From NCBI RefSeq assembly GCF_018310535.1, contig NZ_CP074103.1:453983-517982 (forward strand): a stretch of DNA of 64,000 nt. The letters run 5' to 3'. The stretch comes from Streptomyces mirabilis (GTDB lineage: Bacteria; Actinomycetota; Actinomycetes; Streptomycetales; Streptomycetaceae). Under the pieces are notes generated by a model. It did no database searches and had not been told where the DNA came from. It saw only the letters and a list, made by a program, of their open reading frames with translations. Position numbers and translations under genes: made by a program. Below, in pieces: positions 44,136 through 52,608 of this stretch (positions are counted from its first letter, which is position 1; every line of letters begins with the position of its first letter).

Positions 44136-45062
44136 ATGGAGATCAGCAACGCGCCACGCCACCCCGTGAACCAGCAGCGCCTCGACCAGGCCCTCGGCGA
44201 CAAGACGGACCGTGTCCAGGAGCGTTTCGAGGACGTCTATCAGCGTGGCTTTCCGATGCGCGTGATGCTCGAGGAACTCGGCCACGAGCTGCTCGACCAC
44301 GTCGCAGCGCGCACCATCCAGGACCCCGACCTCGACGACGAGCGCACTCGCCTCGCCCTGGTCACCGCTGCTGAATGCCGCCTGGGCGTGCTGGACCGGG
44401 GCTGCTTTCCCCACGGCGACTGGGCGATCCCCTTGCCTTTGACCGGGACGCGTCTGACCAGCGAGGAGCTGGACTATGACGAGATGCACGACGCGACCGA
44501 CACGGTCACCGCCCGCACATGGGTCGACGCCTTCGATATCTGCGTCTCCAGCGGTCTGGTGCGGGACTGGGAACGGGTGATCGGTCTGCTCCTGCGCAAC
44601 GACTTCGCGCCCGCACTGCGCAACAGCCTGCCCCACGCCGGCCGGGACTCCGTCTCCGATTCGGCCGACCTCGCGCAAATGGACGCCCTGTGCGGCTACC
44701 TGACCCCGGCCCGCGGTCACCTGCCCCGAGACTGGCCACAGGTGACGCTGACCAAGCCATCGACGGACGAGCGACTGGACGCGGCCCTCGCCTTGGACGC
44801 GGCCCACGCCGTGAGTCCCGACCAGCGCCTGCTGCGCGTCCTGCTCCGCGACGATCAGAGCGCCTTCGAGCGGGCCTTGGACGAACGACTGGCGCAGCAC
44901 CGTGTCGGCGTCGGTGAGAATCCCGCGCCCGGGAGTCTGCTTCCCTTTGGCGCGATCGCCTTGGCCGCACTCGCCGTGCAGGCGCATGGCTGGGACCTGC
45001 GGACCAGGTCCGCCTACCTTCCGACCTCGCTGCTGAAGCCGCCTACCCCTGTCGGCTCCTGA
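44136..45062 (+). CDS. Imm49-like immunity protein
   Basis: A 308-residue, largely helical protein with the layout of the Imm49 family common in Streptomyces: RTWVDAFDICVSSGLVRDW (about residues 128-146), FERALDERLAQHR (about 246-258) and the C-terminal LPFGAIALAALAVQAHGWDL ... YLPTSLLK. Imm49 proteins are predicted to neutralise polymorphic toxins. No toxin or secretion gene lies beside it, so it is an orphan here. The ATG has no strong ribosome site. Confidence 0.6.
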   Translation: MEISNAPRHPVNQQRLDQALGDKTDRVQERFEDVYQRGFPMRVMLEELGHELLDHVAARTIQDPDLDDERTRLALVTAAECRLGVLDRGCFPHGDWAIPLPLTGTRLTSEELDYDEMHDATDTVTARTWVDAFDICVSSGLVRDWERVIGLLLRNDFAPALRNSLPHAGRDSVSDSADLAQMDALCGYLTPARGHLPRDWPQVTLTKPSTDERLDAALALDAAHAVSPDQRLLRVLLRDDQSAFERALDERLAQHRVGVGENPAPGSLLPFGAIALAALAVQAHGWDLRTRSAYLPTSLLKPPTPVGS

Positions 45063-45095
45063 CCCGGCAGAACGGTCGTCGCCGGACCTCGGGGG

Positions 45096-45260
45096 TTACA
45101 GCAGGTCCACGTCCGCGTCGACGTACCCGTACTGGCGGGCCATGTGTACCAGCGCCTCCCGCAGCCGGCTCAGGCGTCGCCGCCACGCGTGACCATGGAC
45201 GGCGCCGGTCTTCGGTCGCCTGCGGTGGTGGTTCGCGCGCCGAGGACCGGTGAGCTGCAC
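45096..45260 (-). CDS. possible small protein opposite the next gene
   Basis: A minus-strand frame from GTG 45260 reads to a stop at 45096 (54 residues, ending RQYGYVDADVDLL) with strongly G/C third positions. It overlaps the plus-strand gene at 45195. There is no clear ribosome site. It may be the last part of a longer gene or a spurious frame. Confidence 0.25.
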   Translation of the reverse strand: MQLTGPRRANHHRRRPKTGAVHGHAWRRRLSRLREALVHMARQYGYVDADVDLL

Positions 45261-45530
45261 GGCCTCGCGCCGGGCGAGGAGCCGCCCACTGGTCTGGCCG
45301 CCGGCATGCGGCTCTTGTGCAGCGGCCACGGAATCGAGGTCCCGGTCGTGCGGCCATACGCCGGGGAGTTCGACGAGCGCAGAGCGTGCCGAACGTGCCT
45401 GGCTGTCGCCCGGGGCGAACCGCCCGCCCGGTACTTCGCTGTCCACTGTGCCGCGTGCGGCGCCGCCCGGGCTTTCACCCACGGACCTGACGGCGCTCCC
45501 GTGGTGGTCTGGGCACGCCGGAGGCGATGA
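45195..45530 (+). CDS. Cys-rich hypothetical protein, 111 aa
   Basis: A small protein with two Cys pairs that look like a zinc site (RACRTCLAVARG and AVHCAACGAARAF), preceded by LLCSGHGIEVPVVRPYAGEF. Not recognised as a named family. The ATG at 45195 is a reasonable start but lacks a strong ribosome site, and an opposing open frame overlaps its first 65 bases. It is convergent with the three-gene ATPase locus, ending five bases from that locus's last stop. Confidence 0.5.
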   Translation: MDGAGLRSPAVVVRAPRTGELHGLAPGEEPPTGLAAGMRLLCSGHGIEVPVVRPYAGEFDERRACRTCLAVARGEPPARYFAVHCAACGAARAFTHGPDGAPVVVWARRRR

Positions 45531-45534
45531 CCGG

Positions 45535-47565
45535 CTACACGTCGCTGGGGTCTCGTTTGTTGCCCTGAACTCGGACCATGATCAGGGTGCGCGGACGAGG
45601 GTCGCCGGCGGGGCCCGGCAGGGTGCGGACCTGGATACACGCCGGGATGGCCGCGAGACCATGCGGCTTCGGGGTGAGATCCAGGACCACGAGGAAGTTC
45701 ACGGGTGGGCCGGCGACCTGGTACGAAATCGCCTGGGGCCCGTAGGTCTTGGCGTACGCGTCCCAGGAAGAGTCGGTCCAGTCCCGCTTGAGCTCCAGGG
45801 TGATGAGTTCGGTGTGCGGCTGCCAGGCGATGTCGACGCGGCCGCCCCCGATGTTGGTTTCCTCCATGCGCACCCGCAGGCCCTGGCCGCGCAGGAAGTC
45901 GCGGAGGTCGCGGCCGAGTTCGGCTTCGCGGGGTTTGTCCTCGTCCTTCTTGAGTTGGCGGAGGTAGGCCCGCGCTTGTCCCCCGTACTTCTGTGTCTCG
46001 GACAGCCGCAGGTCGACGAACCGGAGCAGGTGCAGGACCATGCGGTCCACGTCAGCGGCGAACTGCCCGACGTATCCGTCCGGGCATTGCTCCTGCAGTT
46101 GGCGGTGGGTGTCGCGGAACGCCGTAGCGATGATGGGCACTTCGTCGACCGGCAGGGCGGCTTGCCGGGAGGCGAGCATCGCTGCGATCCGCTCACTCAG
46201 TTCCGGTACGTCTGCCAGAAGGTTCTGTAGGCGCTCGGTATCTGCTGAGGAGAGCCCGAGCCCGGCGAGTTGTGCCGCCGGGCGGTCAGGTTTTGGGGAC
46301 GAGGCACCACCCCCGGTGTCCAGCGCCTGCCGGAGCCGGGCGGCCTGTTCCCGAACGAGCGTGGTGGTCGGGTCCTGGTCGCGGCCAGGGTCCTCGACGA
46401 GTTCTTCCAGCCACTCGTCCAGAAGGGCCAGTCCGCCTTCGTGCGCGAGGAGGGTGGCCTCGACTCGGGGAGCGAGGAGGGAATGAAGGCCGTGCGTGGC
46501 CGCTGGTACAACAGGCCCCGGCTGGAGATTGGCCGGGGTCGAGGAGGGGGCGAACAGGTCGAGCGTCCGGTGAGCGGTGTAGACGTCCACGAGATCGCTG
46601 ATCACGGCGGCGGCGTGGAGCCAGGCTCCGGGGCGGTCCGCGTGCTGTGCGCGGGTGAGGGTATCGAGGAGGTGTTGCCAGGCGGTGAGGGTGTCCAGCC
46701 GCGGAGTGCGCCACCCAGGTGGCAGGCCCAGGAGGTTGAGGCGTAGTTCCAGGACGGCTTCGTCGAGCTGGCTTCTGGCGTCGTCGGGGAGAGGAGCGCC
46801 GGCGGAGAAGGCGAGGATCGCGTCGATGGCGGCGCCGAAGGCGGCCGCGTCGGGTCGTTCTTCGTCCTGGTGGGCGTCGCTGAGGTGTCGACGGGCTTCA
46901 AGAAGGAGTGGGCGGGCGCGGTCAGCGTCGTTGGTGTGCAGGGCTTGGCGCAGGGCGAGCATGCCGAGTTCGAAGGCGGCGTCCTCGGAGACATCGTCGC
47001 GTTCGACCAGCTGACTCAGGAGGAGGCCGGGGGCGGGCGAGTCGAAATGCTCGGCGACGGCTCCTGCGACTCTGACGGTGCGCAGGGCGTAGTCGTCGTC
47101 GATCCGTGCAAGTTCCTGGTTCAGGCGGCGCAGACGGTCCAGGAGGCCATATTCGGCGGCGGCGCCGGCCAAGACGACGCGGGCAGTGCCTTCCAGGGCG
47201 ATGCCGCCCAGGAGGTCGGTGTGGCTGCGGCTGGCATCGAGCCAGATGTCGGCCAAGTCATCGCCGAGTTCGTGGACAGCCTCGGGACATCCGAGGAGGG
47301 AGGTGATGACACCCTCCAGGCGGAGCGGGTCCTGAGGGACCTCGGCGGCAGTGAGGAGGAACGCACGGGCCTGGTCGTCCTGGATAGCTGTGTGGTCGGC
47401 GCACATCAGGGCGACGAGGGTGGGCAGTTCGTCGTGGTTGAGCAAGGTGGCGGTGTCCTGCAGGAGGTGGCCGAGCCCCCCGAGGTCGACGAGGGACGGC
47501 GTGGGTCCGCCGGCGCGCTGGGCGTCCACCAGCGGTTGCAGCGGATCGGGAGCGCCAGGGGACAC
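45535..47565 (-). CDS. putative PD-(D/E)XK nuclease subunit of the three-gene ATPase locus
   Basis: A 676-residue protein, helical over residues 1-540, with a C-terminal region that fits the PD-(D/E)XK fold: GGRVDIAWQ (catalytic Asp, about 578) followed by LITLELKRDW (Glu-x-Lys, about 588-592) and a later YGPQAISYQV helix. It would be the effector of the locus. The GTG at 47565 follows GAGGAG ten bases upstream. A TATGCT -10-like sequence at 47608-47603 suggests that it also has its own promoter in the 85-base gap after the ATPase gene. Nuclease activity is inferred from the motif only. Confidence 0.65.
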   Translation of the reverse strand: MSPGAPDPLQPLVDAQRAGGPTPSLVDLGGLGHLLQDTATLLNHDELPTLVALMCADHTAIQDDQARAFLLTAAEVPQDPLRLEGVITSLLGCPEAVHELGDDLADIWLDASRSHTDLLGGIALEGTARVVLAGAAAEYGLLDRLRRLNQELARIDDDYALRTVRVAGAVAEHFDSPAPGLLLSQLVERDDVSEDAAFELGMLALRQALHTNDADRARPLLLEARRHLSDAHQDEERPDAAAFGAAIDAILAFSAGAPLPDDARSQLDEAVLELRLNLLGLPPGWRTPRLDTLTAWQHLLDTLTRAQHADRPGAWLHAAAVISDLVDVYTAHRTLDLFAPSSTPANLQPGPVVPAATHGLHSLLAPRVEATLLAHEGGLALLDEWLEELVEDPGRDQDPTTTLVREQAARLRQALDTGGGASSPKPDRPAAQLAGLGLSSADTERLQNLLADVPELSERIAAMLASRQAALPVDEVPIIATAFRDTHRQLQEQCPDGYVGQFAADVDRMVLHLLRFVDLRLSETQKYGGQARAYLRQLKKDEDKPREAELGRDLRDFLRGQGLRVRMEETNIGGGRVDIAWQPHTELITLELKRDWTDSSWDAYAKTYGPQAISYQVAGPPVNFLVVLDLTPKPHGLAAIPACIQVRTLPGPAGDPRPRTLIMVRVQGNKRDPSDV

Positions 47566-47650
47566 CGGTCACCATCTCCTCACTGCGCTCGGCCGTCTGT
47601 GGAGCATAGGGGCCGGGCCTGTACCCGGAACACCCGCCGAAACGGGGTGG

Positions 47651-49720
47651 TCACCACAGGCGTTCCCCGGCCGGCGCGAGGCGTAGCTGGTCTTCCGGAA
47701 TGACCGAGGCCACCTCCTGGCCGCGGGCGGTTGCGACGACAACCTGGAGCCGTGGTGCCGTCTCGGTGAGCTGGACGAGCCCTTCCAGCATCAGCTCCAG
47801 GTCTCCGCGGTCGACTTCTTCGGCGCCGGGCGAGTCGATGATGAGCAGTCCCGGGTGCCTGCCGACGCCAGTACGGATGCCGTGCCGCAGGAGCGCGGTG
47901 GTGGTGACGATCTTCAACCGGAGCTGCTCGCCCTCGGTGAGCGATCCGTACGACTGATGCTGGCCGCCCTTCCACACCTTCAGGGTGGCGCTCGTGCCCA
48001 GTTCGACGTCTTCGAGCATCTCCAGCCCGAGCTGGCGGCCCATCGTGACGATGTCGGTCTGGACGGCTCGGATGACCTCCTTCAGGGCCTGGGTGCGGCG
48101 GGTGTGCGCAGCCTTCTCGGCAGCCTTGAGGATGTCTTGGTCCCGTTGGAGCGGCGCGAGTCCTGCCGGGTCGCCGAGGTCGTCGAAGCGTCCTCGACGT
48201 TCATCGAGGGCGCCCTTCAGCCGGGCGACCTCGAGCTCGGCTGCTCGGCGATCGCCCGTGGCCGGGCGGGCCAGCGCCTCCTGAAGGGCGTTCCGGGTCT
48301 GGCCGAGTGCGGCAGTGACTGCGGTCGCCCTGGCCTGCTTGTCGGCCAGCACGGTGGCCGCCGTCTCAACGGCCTGTTGGACCTGGGCGAGTGTCTGGCG
48401 CAGTTCCTGGTCGTCGTCGACGTCGTCGTCGTCGTCGTCGTCGTCGTCGACGTCGTCGAGGCCGTCTTCGTCGGCTGAGGTGCCGTCGTACTGCGTTGGG
48501 GACGGGTGCAGTTCGGAGGTACACAGGGAGCAGTGGCCTTCGTCTTCCCGGGCCCATTGGGTCTGGGTGACCTGGGCGTCGCAGCGGGGACACACCGTCG
48601 GTTTCAGGGTGTGGAAGAAGGCCTTGGCGAGGGCGGCTTCGTGCGCGGCGTGGACCAGAGCGGCCAGGTTCTGGCGCTGATGTTCGAGTTCGTCGTGCTG
48701 CGAGCGGGCTTCGGCGAGCTCGCGCTGCGCGGCGCCGGCCGCTTCGGTCGCCGCCGCGAGATCCTGGTACGCGCCGTTCAGGTCGGCGGCGCTCTGACCG
48801 AGGTCGGGAAGGGCGTCCAGCCGTTCCTGGGCTCGTTGGAGGCTGCGATCGAGTTCGTCGATTTTGCTCTTGCGCTCGTCTGCCTCGGCCTGCGCGCGGG
48901 CCCTGGCGGCGGACAGCTGCGCCGTGACGATCTTATGCGCGACCGAGGCGGACACCATCGTGGCGGCCCAGGGTGCTCCCAGAAAGAGCTCAAGGAGCCG
49001 GGTCGGCAGGGCGTTGCGGGCTTCGTTACCCAGGAGGTGGCCCAGGCCGGAGCGGTTGATGTGGAGGGCACTGGCGTACGCCGGCCAGGACAGTTCGCCG
49101 GTCAGGGGCGGTCCATCCACTCCTTCGGGGCGCTTCTGCTGGGTGCGCAGCGGCTCCAGACCGAGCCGGTCCAGCATGAAGGCGTCCATCAGCTCTTCGA
49201 AGGTGGCGGCGTTGTCGAAGGTCAGGAGCACCGCTCCGGTGTCCTTGGAGGCCACGGTCCCCGACGGCTTGCTGTTGCTGACGGTCATCTCGACGACGAG
49301 GGTCTCGTCGTCGAGGACGAACTCGGTGCGTACCCGGTGCAGCCAGCTCTGGACGTCGCGCTGGAGGGCACTGCGGCCGCGCAGGCACCACAGGATGATC
49401 TCCAGCACGCTGGACTTGCCGGCCTCGTTCTTGCCCGACGAAGCCAGGCACCACACTCCGGGCCCCATCTTCCAGTGGAAGTGAAAGGGCTCGCCCTCCT
49501 GGTCGTCGCCGCCATCGTGGTCACCGGCCGGAGCGGGGCGCACGCCCTCGAACTCCACCTCGGTGACGCTCAGCGAGTGCGGCCTGGGCAGGGCGGTCTG
49601 CGGACGCACGCCGTGCTCGGCGAGGACCGCCTTGACGTCGTCCAGCTCTCGGCCGGTCGCCTTCGCGATCTCCTCCAGCCACACCTCGACCGGGCCCGGG
49701 CCGCTGCTCGCTGTGGTCAT
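47651..49720 (-). CDS. Rad50/SMC-like ATPase with zinc hook
   Basis: A 689-residue ABC-type ATPase. Walker A SSGKNEAGKSS lies at about residues 94-104, the signature region GSLTEGEQLRLKI at about 590, and Walker B LLIIDSPGAEEV at about 625. Between them are two coiled-coil stretches (about 255-370 and 420-560) around a CPRC ... CSLC zinc hook (about 375-400) and an extremely acidic linker. The ATG at 49720 overlaps the stop of the upstream gene (ATGA). It is transcribed between a small predicted winged-helix gene and the PD-(D/E)XK-type gene, the arrangement of ABC three-component systems. Related to the DUF3732 group only by general architecture. Confidence 0.8.
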   Translation of the reverse strand: MTTASSGPGPVEVWLEEIAKATGRELDDVKAVLAEHGVRPQTALPRPHSLSVTEVEFEGVRPAPAGDHDGGDDQEGEPFHFHWKMGPGVWCLASSGKNEAGKSSVLEIILWCLRGRSALQRDVQSWLHRVRTEFVLDDETLVVEMTVSNSKPSGTVASKDTGAVLLTFDNAATFEELMDAFMLDRLGLEPLRTQQKRPEGVDGPPLTGELSWPAYASALHINRSGLGHLLGNEARNALPTRLLELFLGAPWAATMVSASVAHKIVTAQLSAARARAQAEADERKSKIDELDRSLQRAQERLDALPDLGQSAADLNGAYQDLAAATEAAGAAQRELAEARSQHDELEHQRQNLAALVHAAHEAALAKAFFHTLKPTVCPRCDAQVTQTQWAREDEGHCSLCTSELHPSPTQYDGTSADEDGLDDVDDDDDDDDDVDDDQELRQTLAQVQQAVETAATVLADKQARATAVTAALGQTRNALQEALARPATGDRRAAELEVARLKGALDERRGRFDDLGDPAGLAPLQRDQDILKAAEKAAHTRRTQALKEVIRAVQTDIVTMGRQLGLEMLEDVELGTSATLKVWKGGQHQSYGSLTEGEQLRLKIVTTTALLRHGIRTGVGRHPGLLIIDSPGAEEVDRGDLELMLEGLVQLTETAPRLQVVVATARGQEVASVIPEDQLRLAPAGERLW
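48411..48460. repeat. GTC/GAC trinucleotide repeat encoding an Asp run
   Basis: A near-pure trinucleotide repeat in the ATPase gene encodes a long aspartate tract just after the zinc hook. Repeat-length change would alter the acidic linker without a frameshift. Confidence 0.85.
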
Positions 49721-50385
49721 GCCAGTCCCTCCTGGGCCAGCGCCTCGTCCAGGCGCTCGCGGACCCGCTCGGAGATACCGCCGATCATCCGGCGCACGGG
49801 TGTGGTGGCGTACTCGGGCTGCCCGTATTGCTGTTCCTTCAGCTGGGCTCCGGTCATCCCCTCGACCGCGGCCGCCACGTAGCCGGTCTGCTGGTCGTAC
49901 CAGGCGAGGACCTCTTCGCTCTCGCGGAGCCGTTGGGCTTGGTCCGCGCCGGCCTGGAGGAGGAAGTAGTCCCTGCGGCGGACTCGTTCGTCGGACACTC
50001 GGCCTGCGCGCCGTACCGCGATGAGTCCCAGGTGGCGCAGCACGCTCAGGGCGTTGTCGAGAGCTTCGTAGGCTCCGTGGTCGTTGCGGAGCATCCGGTA
50101 GGTGTGCAGTTCCGGCTCGCGTTCTTCGAAGACGGCGCGGGCGTCGAGGAGCCGCTCCGCCGGCAGGCTGCCGTCCTGCCACCTGGTGATGATCAGGTTT
50201 GCGAGGTAGTCCGGGTTCCGTACGAGGAAGTCCAGCTTCTGCAGCTTGCGCTGGGACTGGATCGCCCGAACGGCTGTGTCGGGTACCTGCGGCCAGTCGG
50301 CGCAAGGTTCACCCAGCCGATCCAGGATGAACAGGACTCGTACCGCCGTCTGGCCTGTGGTCGGTGAAGGACTGACCGCGACCAC
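49717..50385 (-). CDS. putative middle component of an ABC three-component-like system
   Basis: A 222-residue protein beginning near VRVLFILDRLGEPC, then LQKLDFLVRNPDYLANLI (about residues 48-65) and a predicted winged-helix segment EALDNALSVLRHLGLIAV followed by RRDYFLLQ. This pattern is what I would expect for the small middle component that links ABC ATPase and effector in ABC three-component conflict systems. It is the first gene of the leftward locus and overlaps the ATPase start by four bases. The GTG at 50385 directly abuts an AAGGGG sequence, so the start could be a few codons off. The family call is tentative. Confidence 0.55.
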   Translation of the reverse strand: MVAVSPSPTTGQTAVRVLFILDRLGEPCADWPQVPDTAVRAIQSQRKLQKLDFLVRNPDYLANLIITRWQDGSLPAERLLDARAVFEEREPELHTYRMLRNDHGAYEALDNALSVLRHLGLIAVRRAGRVSDERVRRRDYFLLQAGADQAQRLRESEEVLAWYDQQTGYVAAAVEGMTGAQLKEQQYGQPEYATTPVRRMIGGISERVRERLDEALAQEGLA

Positions 50386-50639
50386 CCCCTTGGACCTGCC
50401 CGAACGTCCAGGACCCTCACTGATTGCTGATCATCGGTCACTCACCATACAAGCGAACATCACCGAATTACCCCCGTGTGGCGCGATCGGCCCGGAAATC
50501 TCGATCGGCCGGAGGAGTGAACCCCGCGGTGTCGCCTGTGGTGTCGTATGCGCTTCATGGCGTAGGGCACTGGTTGACGGGACACCGACGTGCCGGTGCC
50601 AAGCTCGTACGTAGACAGACCGAGGGACGGAGCCCGATC

Positions 50640-51362
50640 GTGGTGAACGCCAGCAGTGCGCCTTTGTCCTACGTGCCGTGGTCCCCCGAGGAACCCGGCT
50701 GGACGACCGACCAGGCAGGCATCCGCGGCGCCGAATGGCTCATGGAACAACCGGGCCAGAAGCTGGTCTTGGTCCCCCAGCTGCAGAACTACCAGCAACA
50801 CCCGATGGCCCAGCACGTACGGAACGCCGTCGTCGCCAAGCGCGGCGCCCTGTCGGGGTGGGACCGCGGCCCGGTACTGGCACCATGGCCAACCCGGGAG
50901 ATCGTGGGCGATCTCGCCAGTGACCTCCGGGGCCGGGCGACAGCCATCTGCGTCATTCCATGGGGCACCGATCCCCTCCTGACCGCGTGGCTGCGCGCAC
51001 GCCGTGCGGTGAGCGTGGTCGACGGCTCCGTACACCCCGAGGCGGACGAACCGCTGCTGGAGCCGGTGGTCGAGGCGGCGATGACCGAGCTGGGGCAGCA
51101 CGTGAACCACGCCAACGCCCTCGCCAGCCACATCGACAAGGCGTTCGCCTTGCACACGCTGCTGAAACTGCACGAGGCGGGCTACCGGTGGGACGTCGAC
51201 AAGCTGTGCGGCTGGGCGCTGGGTCATGGCTTCACCGGCGCAGAGGAAGACCGTCTACGGCAGTACGCCACCAAGGTGCTTGAGGGATCCACGTTCCGAC
51301 CGCTTCCGACCGACCCCTTCTCCCCCGGTGCCGTTCAGCGATGGCAGGACCAGGCGTCTTAG
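50640..51362 (+). CDS. hypothetical protein, 240 aa
   Basis: An unrecognised alpha/beta protein divergent from the three-gene ATPase locus. Segments such as GQKLVLVPQLQNYQQHP, RATAICVIPWGTDPLLTAWL and RRAVSVVDGSVHPEAD alternate like a Rossmann-type fold, and the C-terminal 90 residues are helical. GTG codons at 50640 and 50643 are both possible starts after GAGGGACGGAG. The 254-base region upstream presumably holds promoters for both directions and no further gene. Its position suggests it could be an accessory gene of the ATPase locus, but nothing in the sequence proves this. Confidence 0.65.
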   Translation: MVNASSAPLSYVPWSPEEPGWTTDQAGIRGAEWLMEQPGQKLVLVPQLQNYQQHPMAQHVRNAVVAKRGALSGWDRGPVLAPWPTREIVGDLASDLRGRATAICVIPWGTDPLLTAWLRARRAVSVVDGSVHPEADEPLLEPVVEAAMTELGQHVNHANALASHIDKAFALHTLLKLHEAGYRWDVDKLCGWALGHGFTGAEEDRLRQYATKVLEGSTFRPLPTDPFSPGAVQRWQDQAS

Positions 51363-51401
51363 CTGCACGCGGTGAGGTCTGGCGCGGTACCGTGTCGCGC
51401 C

Positions 51402-51836
51402 ATGACGCTGAGGACCAGCAGGGACCTTATGGCCTGGCAGCCGCCCACCGGCTGGCGCGAGCTGAGCAGCGAACAGCGCCACGCCTACCTCGAGCGCCAC
51501 GGCATACGGATCCCGCTGAGGCCGGCCGACTGGGAGCAGATGGATCACGACCGGCGCATGGGCTACCTCTCCTGGCACTCCCGGATCCTGAGCGACACCC
51601 CCGATGCGCGGGCGGCCAAGGAGCGCGAGTTCCGCAAGGACCTGCGAGCCTGGAACGTGCTGATGGGCTGGTGGATCCTGTGCCTCCTCGTCGGGCTGGG
51701 CATCGTCTGGGGAGCCGGCGCGGCCGGTGAAGGCATCGGGCTGCGCATCGGCATCACGCTCTTCGCGGGCGTGGGGTACACCATGGCGATCTTCATACCG
51801 ATGCTGATCAGCAGGCCCTCCCCGCCCCGCACCTGA
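51402..51836 (+). CDS. small membrane protein, 144 aa
   Basis: The first 80 residues are soluble, charged and helical (ELSSEQRHAYLERHG); two membrane helices follow (WWILCLLVGLGIVWGAG and IGITLFAGVGYTMAIFIPML). TACCGT at 51388-51393 ends eight bases before ATG 51402, typical of a leaderless start. It lies 71 bases before a tRNA-Trp gene. Function unknown. Confidence 0.65.
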   Translation: MTLRTSRDLMAWQPPTGWRELSSEQRHAYLERHGIRIPLRPADWEQMDHDRRMGYLSWHSRILSDTPDARAAKEREFRKDLRAWNVLMGWWILCLLVGLGIVWGAGAAGEGIGLRIGITLFAGVGYTMAIFIPMLISRPSPPRT

Positions 51837-51907
51837 TCCTTCGTCGGTGCTCGGCCCGAAATTCGGTGGCTGAGGGAACTACGGCCGTGCCAGGCTCCAG
51901 CCACCGA

Positions 51908-51982
51908 AGGGGCGTAGCTCAGCTCGGCCAGAGCAGCGGATTCCAAACCCGTGCGCCGCAGGTTCGAATCCTGCCGCCCCTG
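51908..51982 (+). tRNA. tRNA-Trp (CCA)
   Basis: A 75-base cloverleaf with a perfect 7-bp acceptor stem (AGGGGCG), D-stem GCTC/GAGC, anticodon loop TTCCAAA (CCA) and T-arm GCAGG/CCTGC with loop TTCGAAT. The anticodon stem is weakened: one A-C mismatch next to the loop and a G-T pair at its base. No CCA is encoded. The overall fold is clear; the imperfect stem leaves open whether it is a fully functional tRNA. Confidence 0.85.
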
Positions 51983-52028
51983 CGCGAACGGCAGCGCGTC
52001 CAGGTCCTCATGGGACCTGGCCGCTCGC

Positions 52029-52360
52029 TCATGAGCCGACGAACTGGGGCGTCACGCCAGTGCGCTGCAGGAACTGCCGAGCACCGCGCAGTGTGGTGCG
52101 CAGATTGCGCTGGGCCGCCCGCTGTCGAGGCGTACGTCGAGGGCGCCGGGAAGGGTGCTGCCGGCCCGCAGGCCCGTGGGCAACCGGGCGTCGTCGAGGC
52201 CGTCCCGCTTGGCGATAAGGATGCCGAGGTCGTGACGGCTCAGCGCGTCGGGCCCGCCGAGATGGTGCATGCCGGCCGCGTCGCACGAGGCCAACTCCAG
52301 CAGGGCGGCGGCCAGATCGGCGACGTGCACCGGGCAGCGGACGTCGTCGGTGAATCGATG
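52029..52360 (-). pseudogene. broken C-terminal piece of an RmlD-like reductase
   Basis: On the minus strand this reads RFTDDVRCPVHVADLAAALL, then HLGGPDALSRHDLGILIAKR and LRAGSTLPGALDVRLDSGR, which is the C-terminal substrate-binding half of a dTDP-4-dehydrorhamnose-reductase-like (sugar NAD-dependent) protein. The catalytic N-terminal half is missing, and the last segment (LRTTLRGARQFL) is in a different frame, showing a frameshift near 52110. It starts about 45 bases from the tRNA-Trp 3' end. Confidence 0.65.
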
Positions 52361-52426
52361 AGCAGACCGACCTGACCATCCACGGCGTGATCCTCGCCGC
52401 CCACGCCGACGCTGCGGCCCTGCGCA

Positions 52427-52558
52427 ATGCCGAACCTGGAGCAACTGGCCGCCAGCGATCCTCGGTCCGTGCCTCAGCGGGTCCTGACCGCCATCTTCGC
52501 CACTGCCCTCGCCGCCGATGAGATCGACGCCTGGTACGAGGCCTACTTCGAGGACTGA
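52427..52558 (+). CDS. small ORF or gene fragment, 43 aa
   Basis: A short frame MPNLEQLAASDPRSVPQRVL ending EIDAWYEAYFED with strongly G/C third positions. No good ribosome site precedes the ATG. It lies beside the broken reductase gene, so it may be the C-terminus of another truncated gene rather than a complete small protein. Confidence 0.35.
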   Translation: MPNLEQLAASDPRSVPQRVLTAIFATALAADEIDAWYEAYFED

Positions 52559-52608
52559 CTGAGTCGGCGGCGGTTACGGTCATCGGTCGTGTCCCTCGCC
52601 TCTTACAC

